Shown here: positions 54,620 through 64,000 of the stretch, one piece after another
How positions within the stretch are numbered: the first letter of the stretch is position 1
How the letters are laid out: each line of letters begins with the position of its first letter
Assembly (NCBI GenBank): GCA_020832305.1
Contig: JAFIEV010000046.1
Coordinates: 62,001-126,000, forward strand
DNA from: Cyclobacteriaceae bacterium
GTDB taxonomy: Bacteria; Bacteroidota; Bacteroidia; Cytophagales; Cyclobacteriaceae
Reading direction: 5' to 3'
Length of the DNA: 64,000 bases
Made by a program: the position numbers and the translations under genes
The notes under the pieces: model-generated
Told to the model about the DNA's origin: nothing
Databases searched by the model: none
What the model saw: only the letters and a program-made list of their open reading frames with translations

Positions 54620-57600
54620 ATGTACAGTTTTGGGAAGTTAAGGTACATAATTTGTGGTCTTTTTACCGGAATTTGCATACTGTTGCCGAAAAATCTGTTA
54701 CACGCCAGTAATACAGATCATTACGAATTGATTCATTATACCCTTAAGTCGGGTCTCTCAAATTTTCATGTAAACAGCGTTGTACGAGACCCATGGGGTT
54801 TTGTATGGATTGCTACAGCCTATGGACTTAATCGCTATGACGGTGAATTCTTTGAGACATTTTATCAAGACGAATCTGAAGGCCCTTGTGGTAATCATAT
54901 CAAAAGCTTAGCCATTGATGATCAATACCGATTATGGATTGGGACAGAACAAGATGGAATCTGTTATTATGATCTTAAATCAGGAAAATTCAATAACTTA
55001 TCAAGTCTTGTCTCAGCGGATTATATAAGACAGATGGAACTTTTTTCGGTAAATAGTTTATTGTATCATAACAACAGCCTTTGGATTGCAACCTACCGGG
55101 GCCTTTACTTACTCGATTTGACAAATAATACACTGATTAATTTGTCTGACCGTTTTCCCGGGTTGATTAATGAAAATGGAGACCTGGTAGTTTATGATAT
55201 TAAACTTAGCCAAAATGGTCAGATCTTAATCGGTACTTCAATGGGTATGGGATGGATTGATGAAGGATTGGAACATTTTTTGGTTTTATCTTTCCCTAAT
55301 GATCATGGGTTATATGTAACTGATATTTTATGTGATGTAAATGGATATCATTGGGTAGCAACACGCGGAGGTGGATTACTCAGAGTTGGAATAAGTGATC
55401 TTGAGGTTTCAAGGGTAGAGTGGATGCCAGAAGATGCAATTATCTGGTCGCTGGCCAGGGATACATTTAACAGAATCTGGATGGGTGACAATAAAGGTTT
55501 AAAAGTTTATGATCTTACAAACAAAGATTTTGTGAGTATTGCAGCTCTGAAAATTAATAAGCAGGCTCTGGAGGGCGTAGGTTTTATATCAATGTATGCA
55601 GATCAGGATGGTTTTATTTGGTCAGGCACCTATGCACAGGGTCTTTACATGTTTAATCCATATGCAAGTCCGTTTTATTTACTAAATGAAAGTACCGATC
55701 AAACCGCAGGATTAAGCTTTAACTCGGTGCTTTCTCTCAACATGATTAATGACTCTATTGCTGCAGTAGGCACAAGAGCAGCCTGGTTATATTTTGTCGA
55801 TACTAAATCATGGAAAGTTGTCAGAAAAATATCGCTCAACCAAAAGTGGCAATATCAGGGTGATGTACTGGCCATCGAAAAAGTAAATGACAATGAATTA
55901 CTTATAGGAACATACAGGTTTGGACTGGTTTTGTGTGATATGCAGGGAAATATCATCAGGCGATTTACCCGTGCAAATACTAATGGAAGTCTGGCCGATG
56001 ATGACATCAGAACTATTTTTCCTGCCGGAAATGGAAAATACTGGGTAGGAACCAACGAGGCCGGTCTCCATCTTTACGACCATACAAAAGGTATAATTGA
56101 ATGGGTTGATCCCTGGAAATTTGGAAACGGGATACTAAAAATAGTACCAGATCACATTGGAGGCTTGTGGATGGCCAGTTATTCTGGATTAAAATATTTT
56201 CATCCTGATTTTGAAGACAAATCCAGAAACCTTTCATATGTTCCCGGAAATCGGAATAGCATTAGCGGAAACCATGTTACCGACCTGGTATTGGTTCGTT
56301 CTAACCTTTTATGTATAGGAACCTATGGCGGGGGGTTGAACCTGTATGACATAGATTCCGATTCATTTATTCAATATAATGAAAAAGATGGCCTTTCCTC
56401 AAATATTATTACCGGCATCCTCAACGATAAAAATGGCAATTTATGGATATCAACAAGCTCCGGTATTTCACTTTTCTCCCTTGATTCATTGAAATTTATC
56501 AATTTTGGTTCCAGCGACGGTCTCAATGATGGCACATTTAATTTCAGGGCTTACACAATGAATGCAGATGGCTATATTTTAAAAGGCAGCAGCAGGGGAT
56601 TAGTCTACTTTAAACCGGAAGAAATTTATACCAGAGTTGAACCAACCAGACCAGCCATCAGGGAATTCAGAATAAATGGTAAAATATTTCCCTTTAACAA
56701 ATACCTTTTAGATTATCAGGAAAAAGTAATTTCGATGGATTATGATCGATCAGATGTTTCCATAGCTTTTAGTGCCTTAAACTTTACAAGACCCGAAGAT
56801 ATTCAATTCTATTACAGGCTATTGCCAAATCATGAAGATTGGATCAGTATTAACAAAAGCCGTATTTTGTCATTGTCTGCCCTTGCTCCGGGTTCGTACA
56901 CACTCCAGATGAAGGCCGTAGACCGAAGCGAAATGGATATTGCTTTTGATCCGGTGCAATTGTATGTAAAGCCTCCTTTTTGGGACAGCCTGTGGTTTAA
57001 AATTTTGATATTATTGTTCATTGCAGCTATTTTATTTGTATTGTTTTTGTACAAAACGCACCAAACGCGAAAAATAAATGGTAAACTCAGTAAACTTGTA
57101 AGGGAGCGTACCCGAAAACTATCTAAAAGCAACAAAAAACTTAAAAAAGCTTTTCTTCAGATTCAAAATCAAAAAGATGAAATACAAGCTCAGAATGAAG
57201 AACTACTAAGTCAGAATGAAGAAATAATGTCTCAAAGAGACAATTTAGAACAGCAAAGAAATGAACTTGAAGTAGTAAGGCTTCAGCTCGATCAATCAAA
57301 TAAAAAGCTGCAGAACCTGAATACATCTCTTGAAAACAAGGTAATTAAGCGCACTGAGCGGCTTCTTAAGGTAAACACTGAACTCGACCGCTTCGTATAT
57401 AGTGCCTCTCATGAGCTTGTATCTCCTTTGAAATCAGTAAATGGATTACTAAATCTGATAGAAAAAGATCCTGTTAGTTCCAATCAGGAGACCTATTTTC
57501 AACTCATTAAAGGCAGTATTGCCAAGCTTGAAAACCTGGTTAAAAATCTTCTGGAATATTCGCGGAACAGCAATATCTCTCTTGAATATGGCAAATGTAA

Positions 57601-58045
57601 TCTCCATGCTCTGGTAGCAGATATACTCGAAGATAATAAATTCCTCAACGTAAACGTGGTTTTGGAAAATGAAATTCATAAAGATGTAGCTGTTTATACC
57701 GATCAAAGAAGGATTAAAATTGTGCTGGGCAATATCATAACCAATGCTATTAAATATGCCGATCTCAATAAAGCCAGCCCATATGTAAAATTACAACATG
57801 TGGCAGAAAACGGATATCACAAAATTAGTATTGAAGATAATGGCACAGGTATACCTGTTGATTATCAGGACAAATTATTTGACATGTATTTCAGGGTTGA
57901 TACAGGCGTACCAGGTTCTGGTCTGGGGCTGTATATTTCAAAAGAAATTGTAAGTAAACTCAAAGGTTATATTAGTATGAATTCAAAACCCGGAATAGGA
58001 TCTGTATTTACAGTGCATCTGCCAACTGAATTCCCCAGTGACTAA
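54620..58045 (+). CDS. Beta-propeller sensor histidine kinase
   Basis: 1141 residues. A signal peptide is followed by about 650 residues of two-component propeller repeats (repeated GL-RYD, LWIGT, GLYLLD-type units), which form two periplasmic seven-bladed propellers. A Y_Y_Y domain (about 690-780, RLLPNHEDW and LAPGSYTLQMKA) and one membrane helix (about 791-812) follow. A long Gln/Glu-rich coiled coil (about 815-920) leads to HisKA (SASHELVSP, His931) and HATPase with NIITNAIKYAD, DNGTGIP and GSGLGLYISKE. There is no receiver or AraC-type domain, so unlike hybrid HTCS regulators it needs a separate response regulator, and none is encoded nearby. It probably senses extracellular sugar. Confidence 0.92.
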   Translation: MYSFGKLRYIICGLFTGICILLPKNLLHASNTDHYELIHYTLKSGLSNFHVNSVVRDPWGFVWIATAYGLNRYDGEFFETFYQDESEGPCGNHIKSLAIDDQYRLWIGTEQDGICYYDLKSGKFNNLSSLVSADYIRQMELFSVNSLLYHNNSLWIATYRGLYLLDLTNNTLINLSDRFPGLINENGDLVVYDIKLSQNGQILIGTSMGMGWIDEGLEHFLVLSFPNDHGLYVTDILCDVNGYHWVATRGGGLLRVGISDLEVSRVEWMPEDAIIWSLARDTFNRIWMGDNKGLKVYDLTNKDFVSIAALKINKQALEGVGFISMYADQDGFIWSGTYAQGLYMFNPYASPFYLLNESTDQTAGLSFNSVLSLNMINDSIAAVGTRAAWLYFVDTKSWKVVRKISLNQKWQYQGDVLAIEKVNDNELLIGTYRFGLVLCDMQGNIIRRFTRANTNGSLADDDIRTIFPAGNGKYWVGTNEAGLHLYDHTKGIIEWVDPWKFGNGILKIVPDHIGGLWMASYSGLKYFHPDFEDKSRNLSYVPGNRNSISGNHVTDLVLVRSNLLCIGTYGGGLNLYDIDSDSFIQYNEKDGLSSNIITGILNDKNGNLWISTSSGISLFSLDSLKFINFGSSDGLNDGTFNFRAYTMNADGYILKGSSRGLVYFKPEEIYTRVEPTRPAIREFRINGKIFPFNKYLLDYQEKVISMDYDRSDVSIAFSALNFTRPEDIQFYYRLLPNHEDWISINKSRILSLSALAPGSYTLQMKAVDRSEMDIAFDPVQLYVKPPFWDSLWFKILILLFIAAILFVLFLYKTHQTRKINGKLSKLVRERTRKLSKSNKKLKKAFLQIQNQKDEIQAQNEELLSQNEEIMSQRDNLEQQRNELEVVRLQLDQSNKKLQNLNTSLENKVIKRTERLLKVNTELDRFVYSASHELVSPLKSVNGLLNLIEKDPVSSNQETYFQLIKGSIAKLENLVKNLLEYSRNSNISLEYGKCNLHALVADILEDNKFLNVNVVLENEIHKDVAVYTDQRRIKIVLGNIITNAIKYADLNKASPYVKLQHVAENGYHKISIEDNGTGIPVDYQDKLFDMYFRVDTGVPGSGLGLYISKEIVSKLKGYISMNSKPGIGSVFTVHLPTEFPSD

Positions 58046-58246
58046 ACACTCATTTATTTCCTTGCTTCTAACTGTTATCGAAGAAATGCTTGTATTTATA
58101 AATTTGTAAATAGCAAGTTTTTATATAATTATTCCAACGCCGGATGATGTGTTGGTGAAAATATTGTCTCTTACATTACTTTACATCAACATATTTTTTA
58201 GATTAGCAACAATATTTTTTACTCAAATGTAAACCCTTAAGTTAAG
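58046..58246. other. Intergenic region before the MFS gene
   Basis: 201 AT-rich bases; contains GTTGGTGAAAA at 58151-58161, a sequence shared with two intergenic hairpins in this window. No gene is visible. Confidence 0.4.
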
Positions 58247-59578
58247 ATGGAGAATATCAATAAAAACAGACTTTTTGTTGCCAGTTGTCTGGCCCTGTTG
58301 GTGACATCTATGACTTTTGCCATCAGGGCAAAAATCGAGCATGTTTTCAACGTTGAATATGGTTTGTCAAAGGTAGAGGTAGGATGGGCCTTTGGTCCGG
58401 CATTCTGGGGCTTCACCATTGCTATGTTTGTTGGAGGCTTAATCATAGACCTTGTAAAAACCCGTTCAGTGGTATGGTCGGCCTTTATTTTGCACTTTGT
58501 AGGCATTATTGTGCTTATCATTGCCAAGGATAAAACCACTTTGTTTATGGCTAATGTTTTTATTGGTTTAGGCAACGGTGCAGTGGAAGCGGCCTGTAAT
58601 CCTTTAGTGGCTACCATTTACCCCAACAATAAAACGCAAATGCTCAATAAGTTTCATGTATGGTTTCCCGGTGGTATCGTGATAGGAGGCTTGCTTTCTT
58701 ATTTCCTCATAGACCAGATGGGCCTTGGTTGGCAGGTATTGGTTGGTTTACTGTTTTTGCCTTTGGCCATTTATGGATACTTATTTTTCGGGCAAACGAT
58801 ACCAGAAACGGAGCGCGTAAGCAGTGGAGTTTCTTATAAAGATATGCTGAAAAACGTTGGTGCGCCATATACCATAATACTAACTGTTCTTATGATGATC
58901 ATAATAGCATCAATGGGTGGTGTAAATGTTAACTTTTCTTCTCCTGTAACCTGGGGCATTTTGGCTTTGATAATTGTTATGGTTTTTGTTGAGGGACGCG
59001 TAATCAACAAAATTACCCTGCTCTTTCCTTTTATTTTATTGTGTATGTTCCTTACAGCTTCAACAGAACTTGGAACTAACCAGTGGATCAATGCATTACT
59101 GGAAAATAAAGGTATTAATCCAATGATTATTCTGGTTGTAATTACAGGTATAATGGCGGTAGGAAGATATTTTGCCGGACCTTTGGTACATAGATTAAAT
59201 CCAACCGGTGTTTTGCTGGCATCTTCTGTATTATCGGCTATTGGATTGTACTGGATGAGCATTTCAGTAGGACCGGTGATTACCATGATGGCAGCCATTG
59301 TATTTGCCTTAGGTATTTGTTATTTCTGGCCTACTATGCTGGGTTTTGTTGCCGAATATATACCTAAAAGTGGTGCCCTGGGTTTATCGATTATGGGTGG
59401 TGCCGGTATGGTAGCGACATCTATGGTATTACCTATTATGGGAGGTTGGCTTGAAACCGCCGGTGAAAATCAGGCTTTGAGTTATATGGCCATTATTCCG
59501 GTGGTGTTGGTAGTACTATTTATACCCTTGTATTTTTATATGAAGGGTAAAACCTCTGGCAGTTCTTCCGCACATTAG
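58247..59578 (+). CDS. MFS transporter, sugar permease-like
   Basis: 443 residues with about 12 transmembrane helices; no signal sequence beyond helix 1. The segment GLGNGAVEAACNPLVATIYPNNKTQMLNKFHVWFP, given here in two parts (GLGNGAVEAACNPLVA and NKTQMLNKFHVWFP), resembles the helix 4-5 region of FucP-type sugar:proton symporters, and FVAEYIPKSGALGLSIMGG resembles the late helices. It probably carries a sugar or sugar acid across the inner membrane. The substrate is not evident. A terminator follows. Confidence 0.85.
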   Translation: MENINKNRLFVASCLALLVTSMTFAIRAKIEHVFNVEYGLSKVEVGWAFGPAFWGFTIAMFVGGLIIDLVKTRSVVWSAFILHFVGIIVLIIAKDKTTLFMANVFIGLGNGAVEAACNPLVATIYPNNKTQMLNKFHVWFPGGIVIGGLLSYFLIDQMGLGWQVLVGLLFLPLAIYGYLFFGQTIPETERVSSGVSYKDMLKNVGAPYTIILTVLMMIIIASMGGVNVNFSSPVTWGILALIIVMVFVEGRVINKITLLFPFILLCMFLTASTELGTNQWINALLENKGINPMIILVVITGIMAVGRYFAGPLVHRLNPTGVLLASSVLSAIGLYWMSISVGPVITMMAAIVFALGICYFWPTMLGFVAEYIPKSGALGLSIMGGAGMVATSMVLPIMGGWLETAGENQALSYMAIIPVVLVVLFIPLYFYMKGKTSGSSSAH

Positions 59579-59610
59579 TTTTTGCATCATTAATATATTG
59601 ATCTTAATAA

Positions 59611-59638
59611 GGTCGTCTTTAACAGGGCGACCTTTTTT
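59611..59638 (+). terminator. Intrinsic terminator of the MFS gene
   Basis: GGTCG (59611-59615) pairs with CGACC (59628-59632), extended by one wobble and one G-C pair, followed by six T. It lies 32 bases after the MFS stop. Confidence 0.8.
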
Positions 59639-59714
59639 CTTGTCCGTTCATGCATTTTATTCCAAAGAGTAGAGCAGGATTAAAATGCTTTACGATTTAT
59701 TTAAAGAACCCCAT

Positions 59715-59747
59715 CTTGCTGTTTTTTTCTCTTTCTTTATAACTTTG
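59715..59747 (+). promoter_or_regulatory. Candidate Bacteroidota promoter for the M3 peptidase gene
   Basis: CTTG (59715-59718), a 21-base spacer and TAACTTTG (59740-59747). It is followed by four tandem AACT units before the start codon at 59776. Confidence 0.55.
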
Positions 59748-59775
59748 CTGAACTAACTAACTAACTAATTATAAG

Positions 59776-61890
59776 ATGAAACGTAATTTGATTTATGCAG
59801 TGGGCTTGCTGTTTGTTTTTTTCAATGCCTGTGGTCCTGCTGAAAAAGATAAGAAGTCTATGAATCCTTTTTTTGAAACGTACAATACCCCCTTTGGGGT
59901 ACCTCCATTTGATATAATTGAGGTTGGGCACTTTAAACCTGCCATTGATGAAGGTATTAGATTACATAAAGAGGAAATCCATGCCATAGCTGAAAACCAG
60001 GCCGATCCGGATTTCACAAATACCTTACTTGCCCTGGAGAATGCCGGTGAATTACTCAGTAAGGTTACAACGGTTTTTTACAACCTCAATTCGGCCAATA
60101 CCAATGATCAGATTCAGGAACTGGCCAAAGAAATTGCTCCTGAGTTGTCAAACCATAATGACGATATTCGTTTAAATGAAAAACTTTTTGCAAGAGTAAA
60201 AAGAATTTGGGATACAAAGGAAACGCTGGGCCTTAACAAAGAAGAACTGAAGCTTCTGGAAAGAAATTATAAAAATTTTGTTCGAAGTGGCGCCAACCTC
60301 AATGAAGAGGATAAAGATAAGCTTAGAAAAATAAACCAGGAATTGTCGGTGCTTACTGTGCAGTTTGGTCAAAATGTTTTAGCTGAAACCAATGCCTACG
60401 AACTGGTAATTGAAGATGAAAAAGACCTTGCCGGACTGCCTGATGATTTACGGGATGCAGCCTCACAGGTTGCCAGCCAATCGGGTAAAGAGGGTAAATG
60501 GGTTTTTAATCTTCAAAATCCAAGCGTAATGCCTTTTCTTCAATATGCAGAAAGCCGGGATTTGCGTAAAGCAATCTGGGAGGCTTATCAGGGAAGAGGA
60601 AACAATGACAATGCTGACGACAATAAGGAAATCATTGAAAAACTGGTGCGCCTTCGTATGCAAAAAGCCCAGTTGTTGGGCTACCCTACCCATGCCCATT
60701 ATGTGCTGGAAGAAACCATGGCTAAAAATCCTGAAACTGTTTATGGTTTTCTGAATGACCTATGGACTCCTGCGCTGAAGGTGTCAAAGAATGAAGCACA
60801 GGAAATGCAGAAAATGATAAGCGAAGATGGGTACAGTTTTGACCTCGCACCATGGGATTGGAGATACTATGCCGAAAAAATCAAAAGGGAAAAGTATGCT
60901 TTTGATGAGCAGGAAGTGAAACCATATTTTAGTCTGGATGCCGTGCAGGAAGGTGTTTTTATGGTGACAGAAAAACTATTTGGACTCACTTTTAAGAAAA
61001 TTGATGGTATACCTGCCTACCATGAAGAAGCTGAAGCTTATGAAGTTATCAATGCCGACGGCCAGCACCAGGGGGTGCTGTATATGGACTTTCACCCTAG
61101 AAGCAGTAAAAGAGGAGGAGCCTGGATGACAAGCTACAGAAGACAAAAATATGAAAATGGTGTACGGGTTGCTCCTGTTATTTCTATAGTTTGCAATTTT
61201 GCCCGTCCTACCAGTAATGCACCGGCACTGCTTACATTTGATGAAACGCGAACCTATTTTCACGAATTTGGGCATGCACTTCATGGTTTGTTATCAGATG
61301 TAACCTTTGAAAGCCTCGCAGGCACGTCGGTTCCCAGGGATTTTGTTGAATTGCCTTCTCAAATTATGGAAAATTGGGCAGGAGATCCTGAAGTTATGAA
61401 AATGTATGCAAAGCATTATAAAACCGGTGAAGTAATTCCAGATGAGCTTATAGAAAAAATACAGAGTGGAAATAAATTCAATCAAGGTTTTGCCACAGTG
61501 GAATATCTGGCTGCTTCTTTTCTCGACATGGATTTTCATACCTTGCAAAGCCTTTCCGAGAAAGACGTAAATACATTTGAAAATGTCTCGATGAAAAATA
61601 TTGGTTTAATCGATGAAATCATCCCCCGGTATAGAAGTACCTATTTTAACCACATATTCTCCGGAGGGTATTCATCAGGTTATTACAGCTACATTTGGTC
61701 AGGTGTACTCGACACCGATGCATACCAGGCATTTAAAGAAACTTCGCTCTTTGATAAGGCAACGGCTAAATCCTTTGTCGATAACATCCTTTCAAAAGGA
61801 GGTACAGGCGATCCTATGGAAATGTATATAAAATTCAGGGGAAGAGAGCCTTCTACTGAGCCTCTCCTCAGAAAAAGAGGATTGTTGTAG
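59776..61890 (+). CDS. M3 family peptidyl-dipeptidase (Dcp-like) lipoprotein
   Basis: 704 residues, normal Dcp length. A signal with a lipobox (FFNAC, Cys19) places it at the membrane surface in the periplasm. The zinc site is HEFGHALHG (His496, Glu497, His500) with the third ligand in the following helix (FVELPSQIMENW). GPxG-like substrate loop residues YSSGYYSYIWSGVLDTDAY are typical of the family. It removes dipeptides from the C terminus of peptides. It has its own promoter and is followed by a coiled-coil lipoprotein 85 bases later. Confidence 0.92.
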   Translation: MKRNLIYAVGLLFVFFNACGPAEKDKKSMNPFFETYNTPFGVPPFDIIEVGHFKPAIDEGIRLHKEEIHAIAENQADPDFTNTLLALENAGELLSKVTTVFYNLNSANTNDQIQELAKEIAPELSNHNDDIRLNEKLFARVKRIWDTKETLGLNKEELKLLERNYKNFVRSGANLNEEDKDKLRKINQELSVLTVQFGQNVLAETNAYELVIEDEKDLAGLPDDLRDAASQVASQSGKEGKWVFNLQNPSVMPFLQYAESRDLRKAIWEAYQGRGNNDNADDNKEIIEKLVRLRMQKAQLLGYPTHAHYVLEETMAKNPETVYGFLNDLWTPALKVSKNEAQEMQKMISEDGYSFDLAPWDWRYYAEKIKREKYAFDEQEVKPYFSLDAVQEGVFMVTEKLFGLTFKKIDGIPAYHEEAEAYEVINADGQHQGVLYMDFHPRSSKRGGAWMTSYRRQKYENGVRVAPVISIVCNFARPTSNAPALLTFDETRTYFHEFGHALHGLLSDVTFESLAGTSVPRDFVELPSQIMENWAGDPEVMKMYAKHYKTGEVIPDELIEKIQSGNKFNQGFATVEYLAASFLDMDFHTLQSLSEKDVNTFENVSMKNIGLIDEIIPRYRSTYFNHIFSGGYSSGYYSYIWSGVLDTDAYQAFKETSLFDKATAKSFVDNILSKGGTGDPMEMYIKFRGREPSTEPLLRKRGLL

Positions 61891-61975
61891 AATATTGATA
61901 TTGGCAGTCATTGGTATTTTAAAATATTGAAATGACTGCCATTACTTTAAAATTATATTATTTAAATACTGAAAC

Positions 61976-62419
61976 ATGAGACCATTAGTTTTAAGAAGTA
62001 CCTTGTATTTATCAGTTCTAAGCCTGATATGGCTGGTTTCCTGTGGTCCTGATAAAAAAGCAGAAGACCGCGATGCACTATATAAAAGCATGATGCAAGT
62101 GCATGATGAAGTGATGCCCGAAATGGGAACCATCAGCAACCTGCAAAAACAGATCAAAGAAAAACTTGAGGGTCTGGATGAAAATGCTGAAAATTATGAG
62201 GCTGAAAAAAGCGAACTTGAAGATTTACACCAAGATCTGAAAAATGCCCATGATGGTATGATGATGTGGATGCGTCAACTTAAAAGAGGAAATGACCTTG
62301 AACAAATGCCGCATGATGAAGTCGTAGCATACCTGAAAGATGAGTATGAAAAAATTTCTGAAGTAAAAGACATGATGTTGCAAAGCATCAACGATGCCAA
62401 AAACTATCTTAATAAGTAG
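61976..62419 (+). CDS. Small coiled-coil lipoprotein
   Basis: 147 residues. Signal peptide with lipobox WLVSC (Cys23). The mature part is helical, with heptad-like Glu/Lys/Leu patterns (ISNLQKQIKEKLEGLDENA and LEDLHQDLKNAHDGM) and a repeated Met-Asp/His character. Homologous sequences in Bacteroidota have been given the uninformative name viral A-type inclusion protein. I see no enzymatic motif; the function is unknown. Confidence 0.78.
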   Translation: MRPLVLRSTLYLSVLSLIWLVSCGPDKKAEDRDALYKSMMQVHDEVMPEMGTISNLQKQIKEKLEGLDENAENYEAEKSELEDLHQDLKNAHDGMMMWMRQLKRGNDLEQMPHDEVVAYLKDEYEKISEVKDMMLQSINDAKNYLNK

Positions 62420-62453
62420 TTTTTCTGTTAGCAGCTTACCCTGAAAAAAAAGA

Positions 62454-64000
62454 TTACCTGCTCAGCCATTTTTCGAAAACGAGTGAAGGTAATTTTTCAG
62501 GGTTGGCTGTTTTTTGCAAAATGTACTCAACTTCTGTACTTTTTTCGGCCTGGCAGGTTATTTCATGTATAATTCCAGACCTTGAAAGAAGAATCTTCAC
62601 CTCATCTCCTGCTTTGTAGTTTTGCATTAATTTGCTAAATGTATCGTTTCGCACCCTGAAACCATCAATGGCCAGGATTTCATCATCGACATTTATTCCA
62701 GATTTCCATGCAGGCCCGTCTCTTAGCACCGTTCGGACTACCATATTTGCCGATATATATTGAAAGCTAAAACCGAGCGATGCTGATTTGTTTTCACTGT
62801 TTAGATCAAAAAGGTTTAAGCCCGCTTTTTCAAAATATTTTTCAAAATCTATCTCATCAGTACCATAGATATAAGACTCAAAAAAATCACCAAGATCTTT
62901 CCCGGCATATCTTTCAAGATATTTTTTGACATCGTTTTCATTGATGCCCGCATCTTTTCTCTTATAAAATTGCTGATACATTTCTTTTAAGACATCATTT
63001 AAGCGATGTTTACCCATAGAATTAGATATTATTTCAAGGTCGAGCAAGGTGGCAAGTACTGCTCCTTTGTTGTAATACGACACCTGAGAATTATTGGAAT
63101 TTTCATCACGTCTGTAAAACTTTATCCAGGTATCGAATGAAGACGCTGCTACTGATTGAACCTTTCTTCCGGGTGTATTCATCAGGGTGCTGAAATTAAG
63201 GGCCACTCTTCTGAGATATTCTCTTTCAGACATCAGTCCGGCCCTTTTCAAAATAAGGTCATCGTAGTAGCTGACAAAGCCTTCCATTACCCACAAAAGT
63301 GGAGTGTATTGCTCCTGATCGTAATCATAAGGAATAAAAGCAGCAGGCCGCAATCTTTTAACAAGCCATAGATGAAAATATTCATGTGCTGCCAGTGATA
63401 AAAAATTAAGATAACTGTTTTCAGGCCCGTATGACCATCGGTCAACCTGTAAAACAGTGCTGTTCATATGTTCTAAGCCACCACCTCTGCGGTCAAGATT
63501 GTGCACAATGTAAACAAATCTTTTATTGGGGTTTTCTCCGAATATTTCCGTGCAAACTTCGGCAATCTGGCTCAAATCAGATATGATTCTTCTTGAATTG
63601 TAGTTCCCGGGTCCAACCATTGCAAGTTCGTGTTCGACACCTGCAGCATTGAAGGTAAATACTTCATGATTTCCGATTTGTATTGGAGAATCTGCCAGTT
63701 CATCATAATTTTGAATTTTGTAAATCCATGATGATTCCCCTTCCTTTTGCAGACCTGTACTGATTTTTTCCCAATTTTTATGGGGATGTATAATTAATCT
63801 GGCAGGAAGATTTCGAAGGTAATCAGCATACATAAATACATTGCTTCCATTTACAAAGGCAAAATCTTCATCTACAAAACTGGTTCTTACCGTAAGGTCA
63901 AAGGCATACACCCTGTACCGGATCACCAGAGAACTGTTTCTGCCATTAATTATTTGCCAGCTATTTTTATTGGTTTTCGAAAATTGCAGCGACTTTCCCG
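62454..64000 (-). CDS. M61 family glycyl aminopeptidase with PDZ domain, 5' truncated
   Basis: The frame stays open to the window edge; bases beyond 63926 encode SLQFSKTNKNSWQIINGRNS, a normal M61 N-terminal beta domain, so the GTG at 63926 is not the start. The zinc motif HEYFH (about 63386-63372) is in AAHEYFHLWLVKRLRP, with the third ligand in VMEGFVSYYDD. A C-terminal PDZ domain (about 62730-62500) has WKSGINVDDEILAIDGFRV. Such enzymes remove N-terminal glycine or small residues in the periplasm. At least 515 residues are in the window. Confidence 0.92.
   Translation of the reverse strand, partial: GKSLQFSKTNKNSWQIINGRNSSLVIRYRVYAFDLTVRTSFVDEDFAFVNGSNVFMYADYLRNLPARLIIHPHKNWEKISTGLQKEGESSWIYKIQNYDELADSPIQIGNHEVFTFNAAGVEHELAMVGPGNYNSRRIISDLSQIAEVCTEIFGENPNKRFVYIVHNLDRRGGGLEHMNSTVLQVDRWSYGPENSYLNFLSLAAHEYFHLWLVKRLRPAAFIPYDYDQEQYTPLLWVMEGFVSYYDDLILKRAGLMSEREYLRRVALNFSTLMNTPGRKVQSVAASSFDTWIKFYRRDENSNNSQVSYYNKGAVLATLLDLEIISNSMGKHRLNDVLKEMYQQFYKRKDAGINENDVKKYLERYAGKDLGDFFESYIYGTDEIDFEKYFEKAGLNLFDLNSENKSASLGFSFQYISANMVVRTVLRDGPAWKSGINVDDEILAIDGFRVRNDTFSKLMQNYKAGDEVKILLSRSGIIHEITCQAEKSTEVEYILQKTANPEKLPSLVFEKWLSR

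Noticed and set aside
54620-58045. Reading the propeller kinase as a hybrid HTCS regulator
   Set aside because: The protein ends after the HATPase domain; no receiver or AraC-type helix-turn-helix is present.
59751-59767. Tandem AACT repeats upstream of the M3 peptidase gene
   Set aside because: Only about four units in an untranslated leader; too short to call a phase-variable repeat.

Overview
The window is a chromosomal segment of a Bacteroidota bacterium, most likely a free-living and probably marine or otherwise polysaccharide-exposed member of the Cytophagia-like branch. I infer this from moderate-to-low GC, start codons without clear Shine-Dalgarno sites, several promoters of the Bacteroidota type (TTTG-like -33 box, TAnnTTTG -7 box), many lipoproteins, five secreted sulfatases, a GH95 alpha-fucosidase, a GH2 enzyme, a SusD remnant, a beta-propeller histidine kinase, and the two-subunit methylmalonyl-CoA mutase. 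Genus cannot be read from the sequence. No rRNA, tRNA, CRISPR array, prophage or intact insertion sequence was seen.

Layout. 1-2470: lutA (5' truncated by the window edge), lutB and lutC, overlapping genes for L-lactate oxidation, followed by a long inverted repeat. 2755-5658: a secreted GlcG/HbpS-like protein, a sulfatase and a DUF1080 lipoprotein. 5700-8760: an accessory island with a Fic protein, a decayed four-helix-bundle (S23-type) gene, a nested inverted repeat, a hairpin-rich noncoding stretch and an AAA/DUF4143 ATPase. The same 49-bp three-half-site element lies beside the Fic gene and beside the ATPase gene. 8925-14358: a sulfatase, type II pantothenate kinase with an alpha/beta hydrolase, a polyprenyl diphosphate synthase and a DUF3445 haem protein. 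14479-18792: a secreted TIM-barrel protein, a glycosidase whose signal peptide is interrupted by an in-frame stop, a C-terminal SusD fragment and a GAF/PAS sensor. The two broken genes look like the residue of a decayed polysaccharide utilisation locus. 19093-24370: SprT-like protease, metF, the divergent threonine-degradation pair kbl/tdh, and phosphofructokinase.

24643-31497 is a tight five-gene sugar operon: aldose epimerase, Na+/sugar symporter, galactokinase, xylulokinase and xylose isomerase, closed by a strong terminator. It should take up and phosphorylate galactose and feed xylose into the pentose phosphate pathway. 31584-38990 holds three sulfatases and the GH95 fucosidase. Two of these sulfatases lack the usual proline in the formylglycine motif. 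Together these enzymes suggest use of sulfated, fucose/galactose/xylose-containing glycans, with import of released monosaccharides by the SSS and MFS carriers. No intact SusC/SusD pair is present in the window.

39194-46022: a co-oriented run of M14 peptidase, FtsX-type permease, YdjC-family deacetylase, geranylgeranyl-reductase-like flavoprotein and a small membrane-anchored protein. 46116-50186: mutA and mutB (methylmalonyl-CoA mutase). 50584-52326: dnaA with a terminator-like hairpin directly before its start, then a 70-residue membrane protein. 52745-59578: GH2 enzyme, large propeller histidine kinase and MFS carrier. 59776-64000: M3 peptidase, a coiled-coil lipoprotein and an M61 aminopeptidase with a PDZ domain cut by the window end.
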